Shown here one piece after another: positions 28,453 to 37,200 of a stretch of 64,000 nt of DNA. The notes under the pieces are model-generated. The model was not told where the DNA came from, did no database searches, and worked only from the letters and a program-made list of their open reading frames with translations. Every line of letters begins with the position of its first letter. Position 1 is the stretch's first letter. The translations under genes were made by a program, and so were the position numbers. The stretch comes from Pedobacter sp. PF22-3 (lineage in GTDB: Bacteria > Bacteroidota > Bacteroidia > Sphingobacteriales > Sphingobacteriaceae). The DNA is taken from assembly GCF_026239555.1 (NCBI RefSeq), contig NZ_JAPIVP010000023.1:1-64000 (forward strand). Reading direction: 5' to 3'.

Positions 28453-29304
28453 TTGCATCCAATACTCATCAGAAATAATGTAAAAATACTTGGCGAAGGC
28501 AGCCAGGTACTCCTATTTGCCCACGGCTTTGGCTGTGCACAAAACTCATGGAAATATATCACAGATGCTTTCCTAGAAGATTATAAGGTAATCTTATTCG
28601 ATTATGTAGGCTCTGGTGATTCGGACCTCAGTCAATACAACCAAAAGAAATATGCCACGCTCGAAGGATATGCCTGCGATGTAATTGATATTATACAAGC
28701 ACTTGATCTGAAGAACATTATATTTATTGGGCACTCGGTTAGTAGTATGATCGGCATGATTGCCGCACTGCAGCTACCAGAAGTGTTTAAAAAATTGGTA
28801 TTTATCGGACCATCACCCCGCTATTTAAACGATGGTGATTATATCGGCGGATTTAATGCTGAAGATATTGAAACCATTTTTATGCATATCGCCCAAGATT
28901 ATGTGGCCTGGAGTAAACAATTGGCGCCAATAGTGATGGACAACCCTGATAAACCCGAACTATCTGATTTTTTACAGGAATGTTTTGAAGCCACCGACCC
29001 TAGTGTAGCGCTGGCCTTTGCAATGGCTACCTTTAAAGCCGATTACAGAGATAAATTGAAAAACCTCGAAGTACCAAGTCTGACCCTGCAATGTAGAAAC
29101 GACGTAATCGCTCCATTATCGGTCGGAGAATTTATTCATAAAAATACACCCGAAAATTTTTTGGTCGTTATGAAAGCTAGCGGACATTTCCCCCATATCA
29201 GTGCACCCGATGAAACCATCAGGGAAATAAAAGATTTTATCGAAGATGCCGGTCTGAAATCAGCATCAGATCATCTTTATAAGCCACAAGATTTCGCCCA
29301 CTAG
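28453..29304 (+). CDS. RsbQ-like alpha/beta hydrolase, TTG start
   Basis: 283 residues, closely following the layout of Bacillus RsbQ: an N-terminal HPILIRNNVKILGEG segment, FAHGFGCAQNSW, the nucleophile elbow GHSVS with Ser95, and a C-terminal GHFPH histidine. In RsbQ the serine is residue 96, which supports the TTG codon at 28453 as the true start. No ATG in frame lies nearby; the ATG at 28478 is out of frame. RsbQ works with the PAS-phosphatase RsbP in stress signalling, but no RsbP-like gene is nearby. Similar orphan proteins also include plant D14/KAI2-type hydrolases. It probably hydrolyses a small hydrophobic signal or metabolite. Confidence 0.8.
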   Translation: MHPILIRNNVKILGEGSQVLLFAHGFGCAQNSWKYITDAFLEDYKVILFDYVGSGDSDLSQYNQKKYATLEGYACDVIDIIQALDLKNIIFIGHSVSSMIGMIAALQLPEVFKKLVFIGPSPRYLNDGDYIGGFNAEDIETIFMHIAQDYVAWSKQLAPIVMDNPDKPELSDFLQECFEATDPSVALAFAMATFKADYRDKLKNLEVPSLTLQCRNDVIAPLSVGEFIHKNTPENFLVVMKASGHFPHISAPDETIREIKDFIEDAGLKSASDHLYKPQDFAH

Positions 29305-30180
29305 TAGTTAAAACTGAATAATAGAGAAAAAGTACAGGGTATTGATCCAAAAATCAGGTACTTTTTCCCTAACCTTTTCGCAGCATGATGGCAATCAGCT
29401 CTACCCAACGTTCCATGTTGTTCTTAATTAAATTAGCTTGAATAAATTACAGACGGGCATTGGATTTTGCCTAAAGGTGTATGATATTACAGTCTAAGCC
29501 AATTAACCTCAGTTCGATTAATATTTTTTCGTAATGATTGAATCTTAGCTCGCTTGCCTAGCACGATCGTCATGCTGAATTTATTTTACAAGTAGAAATT
29601 TTGTTTTCAATTGTCTTGTAGCTACTACGTGGTCAGCATCTTTCCTGCAAAATAGACCCTGAAATAAATTCAGGGTGACGGCCACCGAATACGAAATGCC
29701 AATAATGATTATCCAAACCCACATTATTAATCGAACTCAGGTTATATATAATTAGGTTTGGTTTTCCTTATTCTTTTACAGACAAACATTAAAACCCATC
29801 CATCTAATTTATTTTCATAAATTCCCAATCGTTAGCGGCATAATTATTTATAAATATGTTCACCGCGAATCTTCTCCTAACCTATTACCAGAACTGTTCC
29901 AGGTCTTCTAAACACATTCTTTTTAGCAATTCCACCTATTTATTAACTGTATCAGAATAAAGTAAAACGCTGAGTAAGCATAGCTACAGGGAATATTCGA
30001 CCAAATGAATAATGAACAAAATGAATAAAATTTATCTTTGTTGAAATCCGATCCAATTCTCGTCGCGTATATACGCCTGATCATAACTGATAATCACTCA
30101 TAACGCCTTTAAAATGCGCTTTAGCGGTTTGTCAGATTTACAAAGCAAAAAAATTTATCCTATTATCAATAAAAAATAAA
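29305..30180. other. Long intergenic region containing a MITE-like element
   Basis: No gene is seen in this 876-base stretch. The central 239 bases are a complete MITE-like element (listed separately). The remainder is AT-rich. A TATCTTTG box at 30033-30040 resembles the Bacteroidota -7 element and could start transcription toward the gene at 30181, leaving a leader of about 130 bases. No matching TTTG box lies 19 bases upstream of it, so this is weak. Confidence 0.4.
29505..29743 (-). mobile_element. MITE-like element, complete copy (reverse orientation)
   Basis: Exactly 239 bases, bounded by AACCTCAGTTCGATTAATA (29505-29523) and its near-perfect inverted copy TATTAATCGAACTCAGGTT (29725-29743, one mismatch). 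The inner core reads in the opposite direction to the copy at 51190-51428, which has the same total length. There is no open frame. Equal length, terminal inverted repeats and intergenic location fit a miniature inverted-repeat transposable element. No clear target-site duplication was seen. Confidence 0.7.
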
Positions 30181-30801
30181 ATGAACAAAATCAGAACAAT
30201 TGCACTTTGCACAGTCGCCGTGCTTTCTATCTACACAGCTAAAGCACAAACCTTTAAAGAGCCAGTTGGCTATAAACTTAAAAATGGCATGAACATTATT
30301 ATTTCTGAAAATAATAAATCGCCAAAAGCTTATTCAAGCTTTACCTTAGATGCTAATGCATTTAATACTAAAAAGGATGGCGTAGTTGAGTTATTAAATG
30401 CCGTACTAAATGAAAATGTGAGCAAAAACGCGAACATCAGTTTTAAAGATAACAGTGGCAAACTGGCTACAGCCAGCGCAGATTTAGAAAAAGATTTGAC
30501 TGAAATGGCTGCGCTGATCCAGAATGCTACAATTGATCAAAAAACTTTCAATACTGCCAAGGCTAAATTATTAACCAGCATAAAACTACAGGATTACGAT
30601 TATGATCAAACGGTAAATGAAAATTCGATCAACGCTTTAACCTTAGCCGATGTTAAAAACTTTTACAGCCAGATTTCTCCTGAAAAAACGTTTTTAACCA
30701 TTGCAGGTGATGTTGAATTAAATACAGCTAAAGCTTCAGCAAAAAAAGCATTTGGCAACTGGAACCGGGCACAAGAACTAATAACAACGGTTACAAAATA
30801 A
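30181..30801 (+). CDS. Secreted M16-like protein lacking the zinc motif
   Basis: 206 residues with a signal peptide ending near TAKAQ (about residue 23). The start of the mature part, GYKLKNGMNIIISEN, and the end, LTLADVKNFYSQISPEKTFL followed by IAGDVELNTAKASAKKAFGNW, are both typical of M16 (insulinase-like) domains. The region between is much shorter than a normal M16 domain (about 220 residues plus a partner), and no HxxEH zinc-binding motif is present. It is therefore probably not a protease. It may be an adaptor or a remnant of a larger protein. It is followed by a strong terminator, so it is transcribed alone. Confidence 0.75.
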   Translation: MNKIRTIALCTVAVLSIYTAKAQTFKEPVGYKLKNGMNIIISENNKSPKAYSSFTLDANAFNTKKDGVVELLNAVLNENVSKNANISFKDNSGKLATASADLEKDLTEMAALIQNATIDQKTFNTAKAKLLTSIKLQDYDYDQTVNENSINALTLADVKNFYSQISPEKTFLTIAGDVELNTAKASAKKAFGNWNRAQELITTVTK

Positions 30802-30818
30802 TATTAAAATTAAACCTA

Positions 30819-30850
30819 AGCCCTTTGATTCGTTTCAAAGGGCTTTTTTT
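30819..30850 (+). terminator. Intrinsic terminator after the M16-like gene
   Basis: A perfect 10-bp stem, AGCCCTTTGA (30819-30828) and TCAAAGGGCT (30835-30844), with a 6-base loop is followed by a T-run, 18 bases past the stop codon. This is the clearest rho-independent terminator in the window. Confidence 0.9.
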
Positions 30851-30953
30851 ATGCCCAAATTGTTACATTTAATCGGTTTTAACCTTCCGTATTCCACTAA
30901 TCATTCAATATATTCGTTTTAAATAAAAATCATCATTTCCGAAAAGTCGACAG

Positions 30954-32303
30954 ATGAAAAAAACATATACCCTACTCACTTTTATTGCCATTAGTTTTTC
31001 GCTACAGGCCCAGGTTGTAGTTAACCGAAATCAGGATATCGAAAAAATGGTTAAGACGGTTAATCCCGATTCGCTTAAATCATATATCAGTAAAATGGTT
31101 TCTTTCGGGACCAGAAATACACTCAGCGATACTAAAAGTAAAACAAAAGGGATTGGAGCGGCCAGAAATTGGGTGGTCAATAAGTTTAATCAATTTGCAA
31201 AGCAAAGCGATGGCAGGCTTACCGCATGCCTGGATACCATAACATTTAAACCTGATGGCAAAAGAGTAGATAGACTTACACTTTTAGGAAATGCTGTTGC
31301 CGTACTAAAGGGCACGGATACAAGCGACAAACGTGTGTATGTAGTAAGCGGACACCTCGATAGCCGTGTTACCGATGTAATGAACAGGACCAGCGATGCA
31401 CCCGGTGCCAATGATGATGGCAGTGGCGTTGCAGGCGTAATAGAGGCTGCAAGAATTATGAGTCAATATAAATTTCCTGCAACCATCATATTTGTAGCCG
31501 TAAGCGGTGAAGAACAATCTTTATTAGGCTCTGGCTTTATGGCCGCAAAAGCAAAAAAAGAAAACTGGAATGTAGATGCCATGTTAAACAATGATATGAT
31601 TGGCAGTAACAACAGTAGCGAAACGCAAATTATTGATAATACCAGGCTGCGCGTATTTAGTGAGGGTTTACCCAGCTTCGATCTGGATAAAAATGCGAAG
31701 AGCATTCGCCAGTTTGGCTTAGAGAATGATGGTAAAAGCCGACAGTTGGCGCGTTATGTTAAAGAAATAGGCGAACGGTATGTAGATCAGTTAGAAGTTA
31801 AATTAATTTACAGAAACGACCGGTTTCTGCGTGGCGGAGACCACACCCCATTTGTAGAAAATGGTTTTACGGCCGTACGCATCACCGAAATGAACGAAAA
31901 CTTCGACCACCAACATCAAGACCTGAGAACAGAAAATGGTGTGCGGTATGGCGATCTGCAGGAATTTATGGATTTCGAATATTTACGCAAAAACACAGGC
32001 GTAAATATTGCAGTTTTAGCCAATCTTGCCAAAGCCCCTTCCAGCCCAACCGAAGTAAAAATCGATGTTAAAAACCTGAGCAACGCTACCTTTTTATACT
32101 GGAAAGCACCTCTTAATGGTACAGTAAAAGGTTATTATGTATTAATGCGCGAAACCAGCAGCGCTGTTTGGGAAAAGAAATTTTTCACTTCAGCTACTGA
32201 ATTAAAATTGCCATACAGTAAAGATAATTATTTATTTGCCGTTCAGAGCGTTGGAAATGATGGCAATGAAAGTTTACCTGTGGTACCAGGTATCGGCAGA
32301 TAA
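30954..32303 (+). CDS. Secreted M28-family zinc peptidase with C-terminal FnIII-like domain
   Basis: 449 residues with a signal peptide ending at LQAQ (about residue 20). The M28 metal ligands are visible in order: GHLDSR, GANDDGSG, SGEEQSLLG, NNDMIG and GGDHTPF. This is the two-zinc aminopeptidase set. The final hundred residues (about 360-449, APSSPTEVKIDV through FAVQSVGNDGNES) look like a fibronectin type III domain. It likely degrades peptides in the periplasm or outside the cell. The gene stands alone after the terminator and is followed after 45 bases by tspO on the same strand. Confidence 0.9.
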   Translation: MKKTYTLLTFIAISFSLQAQVVVNRNQDIEKMVKTVNPDSLKSYISKMVSFGTRNTLSDTKSKTKGIGAARNWVVNKFNQFAKQSDGRLTACLDTITFKPDGKRVDRLTLLGNAVAVLKGTDTSDKRVYVVSGHLDSRVTDVMNRTSDAPGANDDGSGVAGVIEAARIMSQYKFPATIIFVAVSGEEQSLLGSGFMAAKAKKENWNVDAMLNNDMIGSNNSSETQIIDNTRLRVFSEGLPSFDLDKNAKSIRQFGLENDGKSRQLARYVKEIGERYVDQLEVKLIYRNDRFLRGGDHTPFVENGFTAVRITEMNENFDHQHQDLRTENGVRYGDLQEFMDFEYLRKNTGVNIAVLANLAKAPSSPTEVKIDVKNLSNATFLYWKAPLNGTVKGYYVLMRETSSAVWEKKFFTSATELKLPYSKDNYLFAVQSVGNDGNESLPVVPGIGR

Positions 32304-32348
32304 TAAAAACATTTGAGGTTTGACTTTGTTTAAATTCAAATTTTAGGC

Positions 32349-32822
32349 ATGAAATTTAAACCGCTGGCTTTTATCATCAATATTGCCATCACGCTGGGTG
32401 TTGGTGCACTAGGTGGATGGGCAACCGCTCAATCTGTTAAAACCTGGTATCCAACCTTAAATAAGCCATCTTTTAATCCACCAAACTGGATTTTTGCACC
32501 TGTTTGGACTACACTTTACATACTGATTGGCATTGCTGCTTACCTGGTTTGGGTTAGACGCGATAAAATTGTTCATTTCCCCCGAACTGTGGCCATTTAC
32601 CTCATCCAGCTGATCTTAAATCTTGGCTGGTCTTTCATTTTCTTTTATCTGCATGAGATCGGCTTCGCCCTGGCCGAAATTATTTTACTGTTAATTATCA
32701 TTATTATCAATGCAAGTATGTTCTATAAGATAACCAAATGGGCGGGTTTACTATTCATCCCCTATATTCTGTGGGTAAGTTTTGCATTATTTTTAACCTA
32801 CAACATTTTCATTTTGAATTAA
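32349..32822 (+). CDS. tspO: TspO/MBR family membrane protein
   Basis: 157 residues with five membrane segments and the tryptophan-rich TspO signature: NKPSFNPPNWIFAPVWTTLY in the first loop, then LNLGWSFIFFY and an aromatic third helix. TspO proteins bind tetrapyrroles and related ligands in the membrane and affect stress responses. It lies between the M28 peptidase and the patatin gene with short gaps (45 and 28 bases), so co-transcription is possible without an obvious shared function. Confidence 0.93.
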   Translation: MKFKPLAFIINIAITLGVGALGGWATAQSVKTWYPTLNKPSFNPPNWIFAPVWTTLYILIGIAAYLVWVRRDKIVHFPRTVAIYLIQLILNLGWSFIFFYLHEIGFALAEIILLLIIIIINASMFYKITKWAGLLFIPYILWVSFALFLTYNIFILN

Positions 32823-32850
32823 TTTTAAAAGAAAACCCTATTTTTAGAGA

Positions 32851-35169
32851 GTGGTAACTTTTAAAAAATATTTGCTTATACTGTTCGTTCTGTGCTATAG
32901 CCAGTTGCAGGCGCAAAAGGTAGGTCTTGTGTTTAGCGGTGGTGGTGCAAAAGGATTGTCGCATATTGGTACGTTAAAAGCCCTGGAAGAAAACCACATC
33001 CCTATCGATTACATTACCGGCACATCAATGGGTGGCATTGTTGGTGCCATGTATGCCGCAGGTTATAGTCCAAAACAGATTGAGGAGATAGCACTCAGTA
33101 GCGATTTTCAGAACTGGGTAAATGGGCGTTATACGAGCGATTACACCTACTATTTCCAGAAAAATGCACCCAATGCCTCTATGCTTACTGCAAAAGTGGC
33201 TATTGATACCGGTTTTCATTTTAGTTTCCGCTCAAACCTGATTAATGATATCCCGTTAAACTTTGCCTTTCTTGAGCTTTTCTCGCAAGCTTCTGCCGTT
33301 TCTAAAGATAATTTCGACAACCTGTTTGTGCCCTACCGCTGTATGGTGGCTGATGTACTTTCACAAAAAAGCATCACCGTAAGCAAAGGAAGTTTGGCAG
33401 AGGCAGTAAGGGCAACCATGACGGTGCCCATTATTTACCGGCCGATTAAATTGGATGGAAAGTATGTTTTTGATGGTGGACTTTATAATAATTTCCCAGC
33501 TGATGTAATGGAAAGAGATTTTAAGCCAGATTATATAATTGGTGCCAATGTTTCTTCCAAAACCTATAACGAATACCCTAAAAATATCGACGATCGTTTA
33601 ATGAACCGCTTTCTGGTGTACATGTTCCTATCCAAATCAGATTCTACCATGATCGGTAAAAACGGTGTTTATATCCAGCCCGATTTAGCTACCTATAGCG
33701 TATCTAATTTCGCTCCTGTTGAAGAACTGATCAAAAAAGGATATGATGCAACAATAGCTGATATGCCAAGAATTAAAGCACTAATCAGCAGAAGGGTGAG
33801 CGATGAAGAACTGGCACAGAAAAGGAAAAAATTCAATTCGAAAAAACCAGATCTCAAATTCAGCAATATTATTGTAACGGGCGTAAACAGCCAGCAGAAA
33901 AAATATGTAGAAAGGCTTTTCAAAAGCGATAAAATGACTTTTAACCTGCAAGATATTAAACGTGGCTATTATAAGCTCGTTGCCGACCAAACTTTTGAAA
34001 CGGTATATCCTAAAATCTCTTATCAAGCGGCAACAGACAGTTACACTTTTGAGGTAGTGGCACAGCCGAAAAAAAGCTTTAAGCTCGAATTAGGTGGCAA
34101 TATCTCCACCAGGCCTATCAGTAATGTTTTTTTGGGTGCCCAGTATAATTACCTCAACCGAAAATCGTATACTTTCGGAACAAGCTTTTACTCCGGTCGT
34201 TTTTACGAATCGGTTCAGGTAAATGGCCGTGTAGATTACCCAACCAAACTCCCCTTATTTTTCGCTGGAGAGCTCACCTATAATCACTGGAATTTTTATA
34301 ATACCAGCCAGATCTTTATCGAAAACCCTCGTCCTATTTATATCGAACAATCAGATCGCAAGATTGATCTCATGCTGGGGATGCCCTTAAACTATAACAC
34401 CAAAATTGTGCTACATGCAACATTCATTAACAATAATGACCGTTACAGCCCTAACAATACCTTTGCCGTAGGCGATCTGTTAGATCAAACTATATTTAAT
34501 GGTTTCAGAAGCTCATTAAACCTGGAAAAAAATTCGTTGAACAGAAAACAGTATGCCACCAATGGCCAAAGTTTTTCATTAAGTTTTAATTACACCACCG
34601 GTCGCGAAAATTACAATCCTGGCAACATTTTCCGTAACACCCCTGGTTTTGTGAAAATTCCGGGCAGTAGCCAACTCCGCCATTGGGCCAGTATTAAACT
34701 CACACAGGAGAACTATTTTTTACACCTTAAAAAATATACTTTGGGTTATATTGTGGAAGGTGTATTTTCGAATCAACCCTTATTTAGCAATTATTACGCA
34801 ACACTTTTAACCGCTCCTGCCTTTTATCCACTGCAAGATAGCCGCTCGCTATTTCTAGATAAATTTAGGGCAACCACCTATGCCGCAGGTGGGATAAAAA
34901 ACATTTATAATGTTAAAAAAAATCTTGACTTTAGATTGGAAGGTTATTTATTTTTACCACATAAAGAATTTGAACTGAATAATTTTCAGGATATCAATTA
35001 CGCAAAGGCCATAACAAAATTACGTTATGCAGGTACTGCAGGTCTGGTTTATCACTCGCCGCTGGGCCCGGTTAGCCTAAGTTATAATATATATAATGAT
35101 GCGATTAAAAGAAATGGTGTATTATTGCATATCGGTTATTTAATTTACAATAAACGTTCTATCGAATGA
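32851..35169 (+). CDS. Patatin-like phospholipase fused to an outer-membrane beta-barrel
   Basis: 772 residues. A signal peptide ends near QLQAQ (22). The patatin domain (about 24-310) has the oxyanion GGGAKG, nucleophile Ser59 in GTSMGG and Asp208 in DGGLYNNFP, giving the Ser-Asp dyad. A POTRA-like segment (about 335-405) and a C-terminal BamA/surface-antigen barrel (about 410-772) follow. This resembles the autotransporting PlpD type of phospholipase, in which the barrel anchors or exports the patatin domain. The start is GTG at 32851, and no in-frame ATG lies before the signal peptide. The stop overlaps the next gene's ATG by 4 bases. Confidence 0.9.
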   Translation: MVTFKKYLLILFVLCYSQLQAQKVGLVFSGGGAKGLSHIGTLKALEENHIPIDYITGTSMGGIVGAMYAAGYSPKQIEEIALSSDFQNWVNGRYTSDYTYYFQKNAPNASMLTAKVAIDTGFHFSFRSNLINDIPLNFAFLELFSQASAVSKDNFDNLFVPYRCMVADVLSQKSITVSKGSLAEAVRATMTVPIIYRPIKLDGKYVFDGGLYNNFPADVMERDFKPDYIIGANVSSKTYNEYPKNIDDRLMNRFLVYMFLSKSDSTMIGKNGVYIQPDLATYSVSNFAPVEELIKKGYDATIADMPRIKALISRRVSDEELAQKRKKFNSKKPDLKFSNIIVTGVNSQQKKYVERLFKSDKMTFNLQDIKRGYYKLVADQTFETVYPKISYQAATDSYTFEVVAQPKKSFKLELGGNISTRPISNVFLGAQYNYLNRKSYTFGTSFYSGRFYESVQVNGRVDYPTKLPLFFAGELTYNHWNFYNTSQIFIENPRPIYIEQSDRKIDLMLGMPLNYNTKIVLHATFINNNDRYSPNNTFAVGDLLDQTIFNGFRSSLNLEKNSLNRKQYATNGQSFSLSFNYTTGRENYNPGNIFRNTPGFVKIPGSSQLRHWASIKLTQENYFLHLKKYTLGYIVEGVFSNQPLFSNYYATLLTAPAFYPLQDSRSLFLDKFRATTYAAGGIKNIYNVKKNLDFRLEGYLFLPHKEFELNNFQDINYAKAITKLRYAGTAGLVYHSPLGPVSLSYNIYNDAIKRNGVLLHIGYLIYNKRSIE

Positions 35170-35696
35170 AACGAATCGTACTCTTGCTTACGCTGTGTTT
35201 AACTGGGCTTTTCGGCTTTGCACAAACCGCATCAATCAATAATTTTCTGGTCAAAGAAAATTTGCTTAAAAACAGTAAACTGGCCATTATAGCAGCCGAT
35301 TCGCTAAATAACCCTAACGAAAATATAAACGGAACCTATACCTTTAGCGTAAGTGGTTTTACACAGGTACTAAAATTTAACGATGGCATCGCTGTACTGC
35401 CCTTACCAATAGATAAATCTACCTTTATTTATATTAAACACCAAAACGACGCTGGCACACATAGCAAACTGGTGTATGTGTATAAAAAAGACACTGATTT
35501 AAGCCCTTACACCATCAATAGTTTATGGTTATTCATCATCCCTATTTTATTGATTGTAATTGCCTTCGCATTCCGCAAACTCATTATATTTGTGGTAATT
35601 ATACTCCTGGTATTTGCATATTTTAACCACAGCAACGGACTAAACCTTTCTACCTTTTTCGAAAGTATTTTTGACGGTTTAAAGAACCTTATTTGA
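35166..35696 (+). CDS. Hypothetical membrane protein coupled to the patatin gene
   Basis: 176 residues, beginning with a signal peptide (ending near FGFAQ, residue 19), then a short beta-rich extracytoplasmic part with TYTFSVSGFTQVLKFNDG. Two adjacent membrane segments lie at about 118-136 and 138-156, and an amphipathic C-terminal tail follows. No family recognised. Its ATG overlaps the patatin-barrel stop codon (ATGA), indicating translational coupling and probably a shared role in the envelope. Confidence 0.75.
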   Translation: MKRIVLLLTLCLTGLFGFAQTASINNFLVKENLLKNSKLAIIAADSLNNPNENINGTYTFSVSGFTQVLKFNDGIAVLPLPIDKSTFIYIKHQNDAGTHSKLVYVYKKDTDLSPYTINSLWLFIIPILLIVIAFAFRKLIIFVVIILLVFAYFNHSNGLNLSTFFESIFDGLKNLI

Positions 35697-35801
35697 TGTC
35701 TGGAGAGAGTAAATTGCATAAACGGTCGTCATCCTGAACCGAGCCTTAGCGAGCTCACCGAAGGTAATTTATTTCAGGATCTTTCTGATTCGATTGGAAT
35801 T

Positions 35802-36080
35802 CATGCTCACGCTCGTTTCCAACGAGTGTAAAAATAACAAATCGTTTTTAACGATTAACTTCAGTGTTTATCACAAAAGGTCTAATGCAATTTCTATTTT
35901 TTAGAAAAGCAAGGCCTGCGGTGCTTCGGTTCCGCTAGCCCCGCCCTTTGCTTAATCCCGATAAATTAAACGATAATAAAAAAGATCATCTAAATCGGGA
36001 TAACGCTGTCGGTCGGGTTTATTGAACTCAGGTTCACTTAACCAAAATAAAAATGGTTTGTGGAGACACGAACCATGGCT
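35802..36080 (+). repeat. Hairpin-rich 280-base direct repeat, copy 1
   Basis: This unit begins CATGCTCACGCTCGTTTCC and ends CACGAACCATGGCT. It can form at least three hairpins: CACGCTCGTT with AACGAGTGTA; a long arm starting AAGCAAGG paired to CCTTTGCTT; and GGTTTGTG-GAGA-CACGAACC (36055-36074), an 8-bp stem closed by a GNRA-type loop. It is highly similar to copy 2, with changes clustered in loops and the middle. A structured RNA or a folded-DNA repeat are both possible. Confidence 0.65.
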
Positions 36081-36296
36081 CCAGATCACCGCGATCAAAT
36101 TAAGATAGGCCCTTACAGATACAAACCATGGCCAAAAAAAAATGCTCCGTGCCAATCCGCGTGTCCGTGGCAAAAATTTAAACAGGTTAATTTGTGGTGT
36201 CGGGTGTTACCACCTGACACAAAAAGCAATAATCAGCCAGTAAAAAGGCGATTCATTAAAGCAGCACTTAACTAATCAAGGTCAGTTATTCCTAAT

Positions 36297-36574
36297 CATG
36301 CTCACGCTCGTTTCCAACGAGTGTGAAAATAACAAATCGTTTTTTAACGATTAACGCTATATTTTGCACAAAAGGTATAGTACGATTTCTATTTTTTAGA
36401 AAAGCAAGGTCCACGGTGCTTCGGTTCCGCCAGTCCCGCCCTTTGCTTAATCCCGGGAGATTAACCGCCAAATCAAATGATGCTTAAACCGGGATAACAC
36501 TGCCGGTCGGGTTTAGTTAACCCAGGTTCACTTAACCAAAATAAAAATGGTTCGTGGAGACACGAACCATGGCT
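36297..36574 (+). repeat. Hairpin-rich 280-base direct repeat, copy 2
   Basis: The second copy keeps the hairpins: CACGCTCGTT (36303-36312) with AACGAGTGTG (36316-36325), and a perfect GGTTCGTG-GAGA-CACGAACC at 36549-36568. In copy 1 the second stem has a G-T pair where copy 2 has G-C, that is, a change that keeps pairing. The unit ends 59 bases before the RNA ligase gene. Confidence 0.65.
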
Positions 36575-36633
36575 TGGATGATTCACCCAAGTATGCTATT
36601 TTAAATTACTAATATTTTTAGTAAATTTGTTTT

Positions 36634-37200
36634 ATGGAAAATCTATTTTTGGTTTGTTTGATTCCGCCTGTTTCTATTGCAGAAGACATAAATGAGATCA
36701 GAACCTACATTTCAGATAAATTTAATGTGCATGAATCATTAAAGCGTCCGGCACACATTACCTTATATCCTCCGGTAAAAATTTCATCATTTGATGCAGA
36801 AAAGAGTTTTTTTAAAGCTTTAGCAGATGCCTCTTTCCATCAATCCTTTACGCAGATACTCCGAAATTTCAATTCATTCCCTGAACATACCTTTTACCTC
36901 GACGTTGAACAAAATGATGGATTAATGCACCTCGAAAAAAAGATAACCAAAGCATTACAACCTTTGAAACTGATCGAGAAAAAAGAAAAATTCAATCCAC
37001 ATTTAACCTTAGCCTTCAGAGATTTAAAACCTATTTTCAAACAGATTTGCGCCGAATTTAAAGACCGCAAATTTAAACGTGAATTTGTGGTTTCATCTTT
37101 CTCTGTTTATAAGCACGTGGATAAAAGATGGCAACCATATAGAGAATTTTCTTTTAAAGACCCTGATACAAAACCCAAAGCCTTAAGCCTTTTTGATTAA
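36634..37200 (+). CDS. 2'-5' RNA ligase / cyclic phosphodiesterase family protein
   Basis: 188 residues with the two HxT motifs that define the 2H phosphoesterase superfamily: His41-Ile-Thr43 in RPAHITLYPP and His123-Leu-Thr125 in NPHLTLAF. Members open 2',3'-cyclic phosphates or join tRNA halves through 2'-5' bonds. It probably acts on RNA in the cytoplasm. Its stop codon lies directly against the stop of the convergent tamL-like gene, with no intergenic base. A TAAATTTG box five bases upstream of the ATG suggests a very short leader. Confidence 0.88.
   Translation: MENLFLVCLIPPVSIAEDINEIRTYISDKFNVHESLKRPAHITLYPPVKISSFDAEKSFFKALADASFHQSFTQILRNFNSFPEHTFYLDVEQNDGLMHLEKKITKALQPLKLIEKKEKFNPHLTLAFRDLKPIFKQICAEFKDRKFKREFVVSSFSVYKHVDKRWQPYREFSFKDPDTKPKALSLFD

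Larger units (their letters stand above)
35697..36633. other. Long intergenic region with a tandem pair of hairpin-rich repeats
   Basis: Almost all of this 937-base stretch is repeat: a palindrome of the GGTCGTCATCCTGAACC type near 35726, then two copies of a roughly 280-base element (listed separately) separated by about 216 bases that include a REP-like palindrome at 36198-36221. A TAAATTTG box at 36622-36629 just before the RNA ligase gene fits the Bacteroidota -7 element. Open frames here, such as 36060-36275, run across the repeats and show no protein character. Confidence 0.6.

Noticed and set aside
36060-36275. A 71-codon open frame as a small gene
   Set aside because: It runs across the hairpin repeat units and a REP-like palindrome, with no conserved character or promoter.
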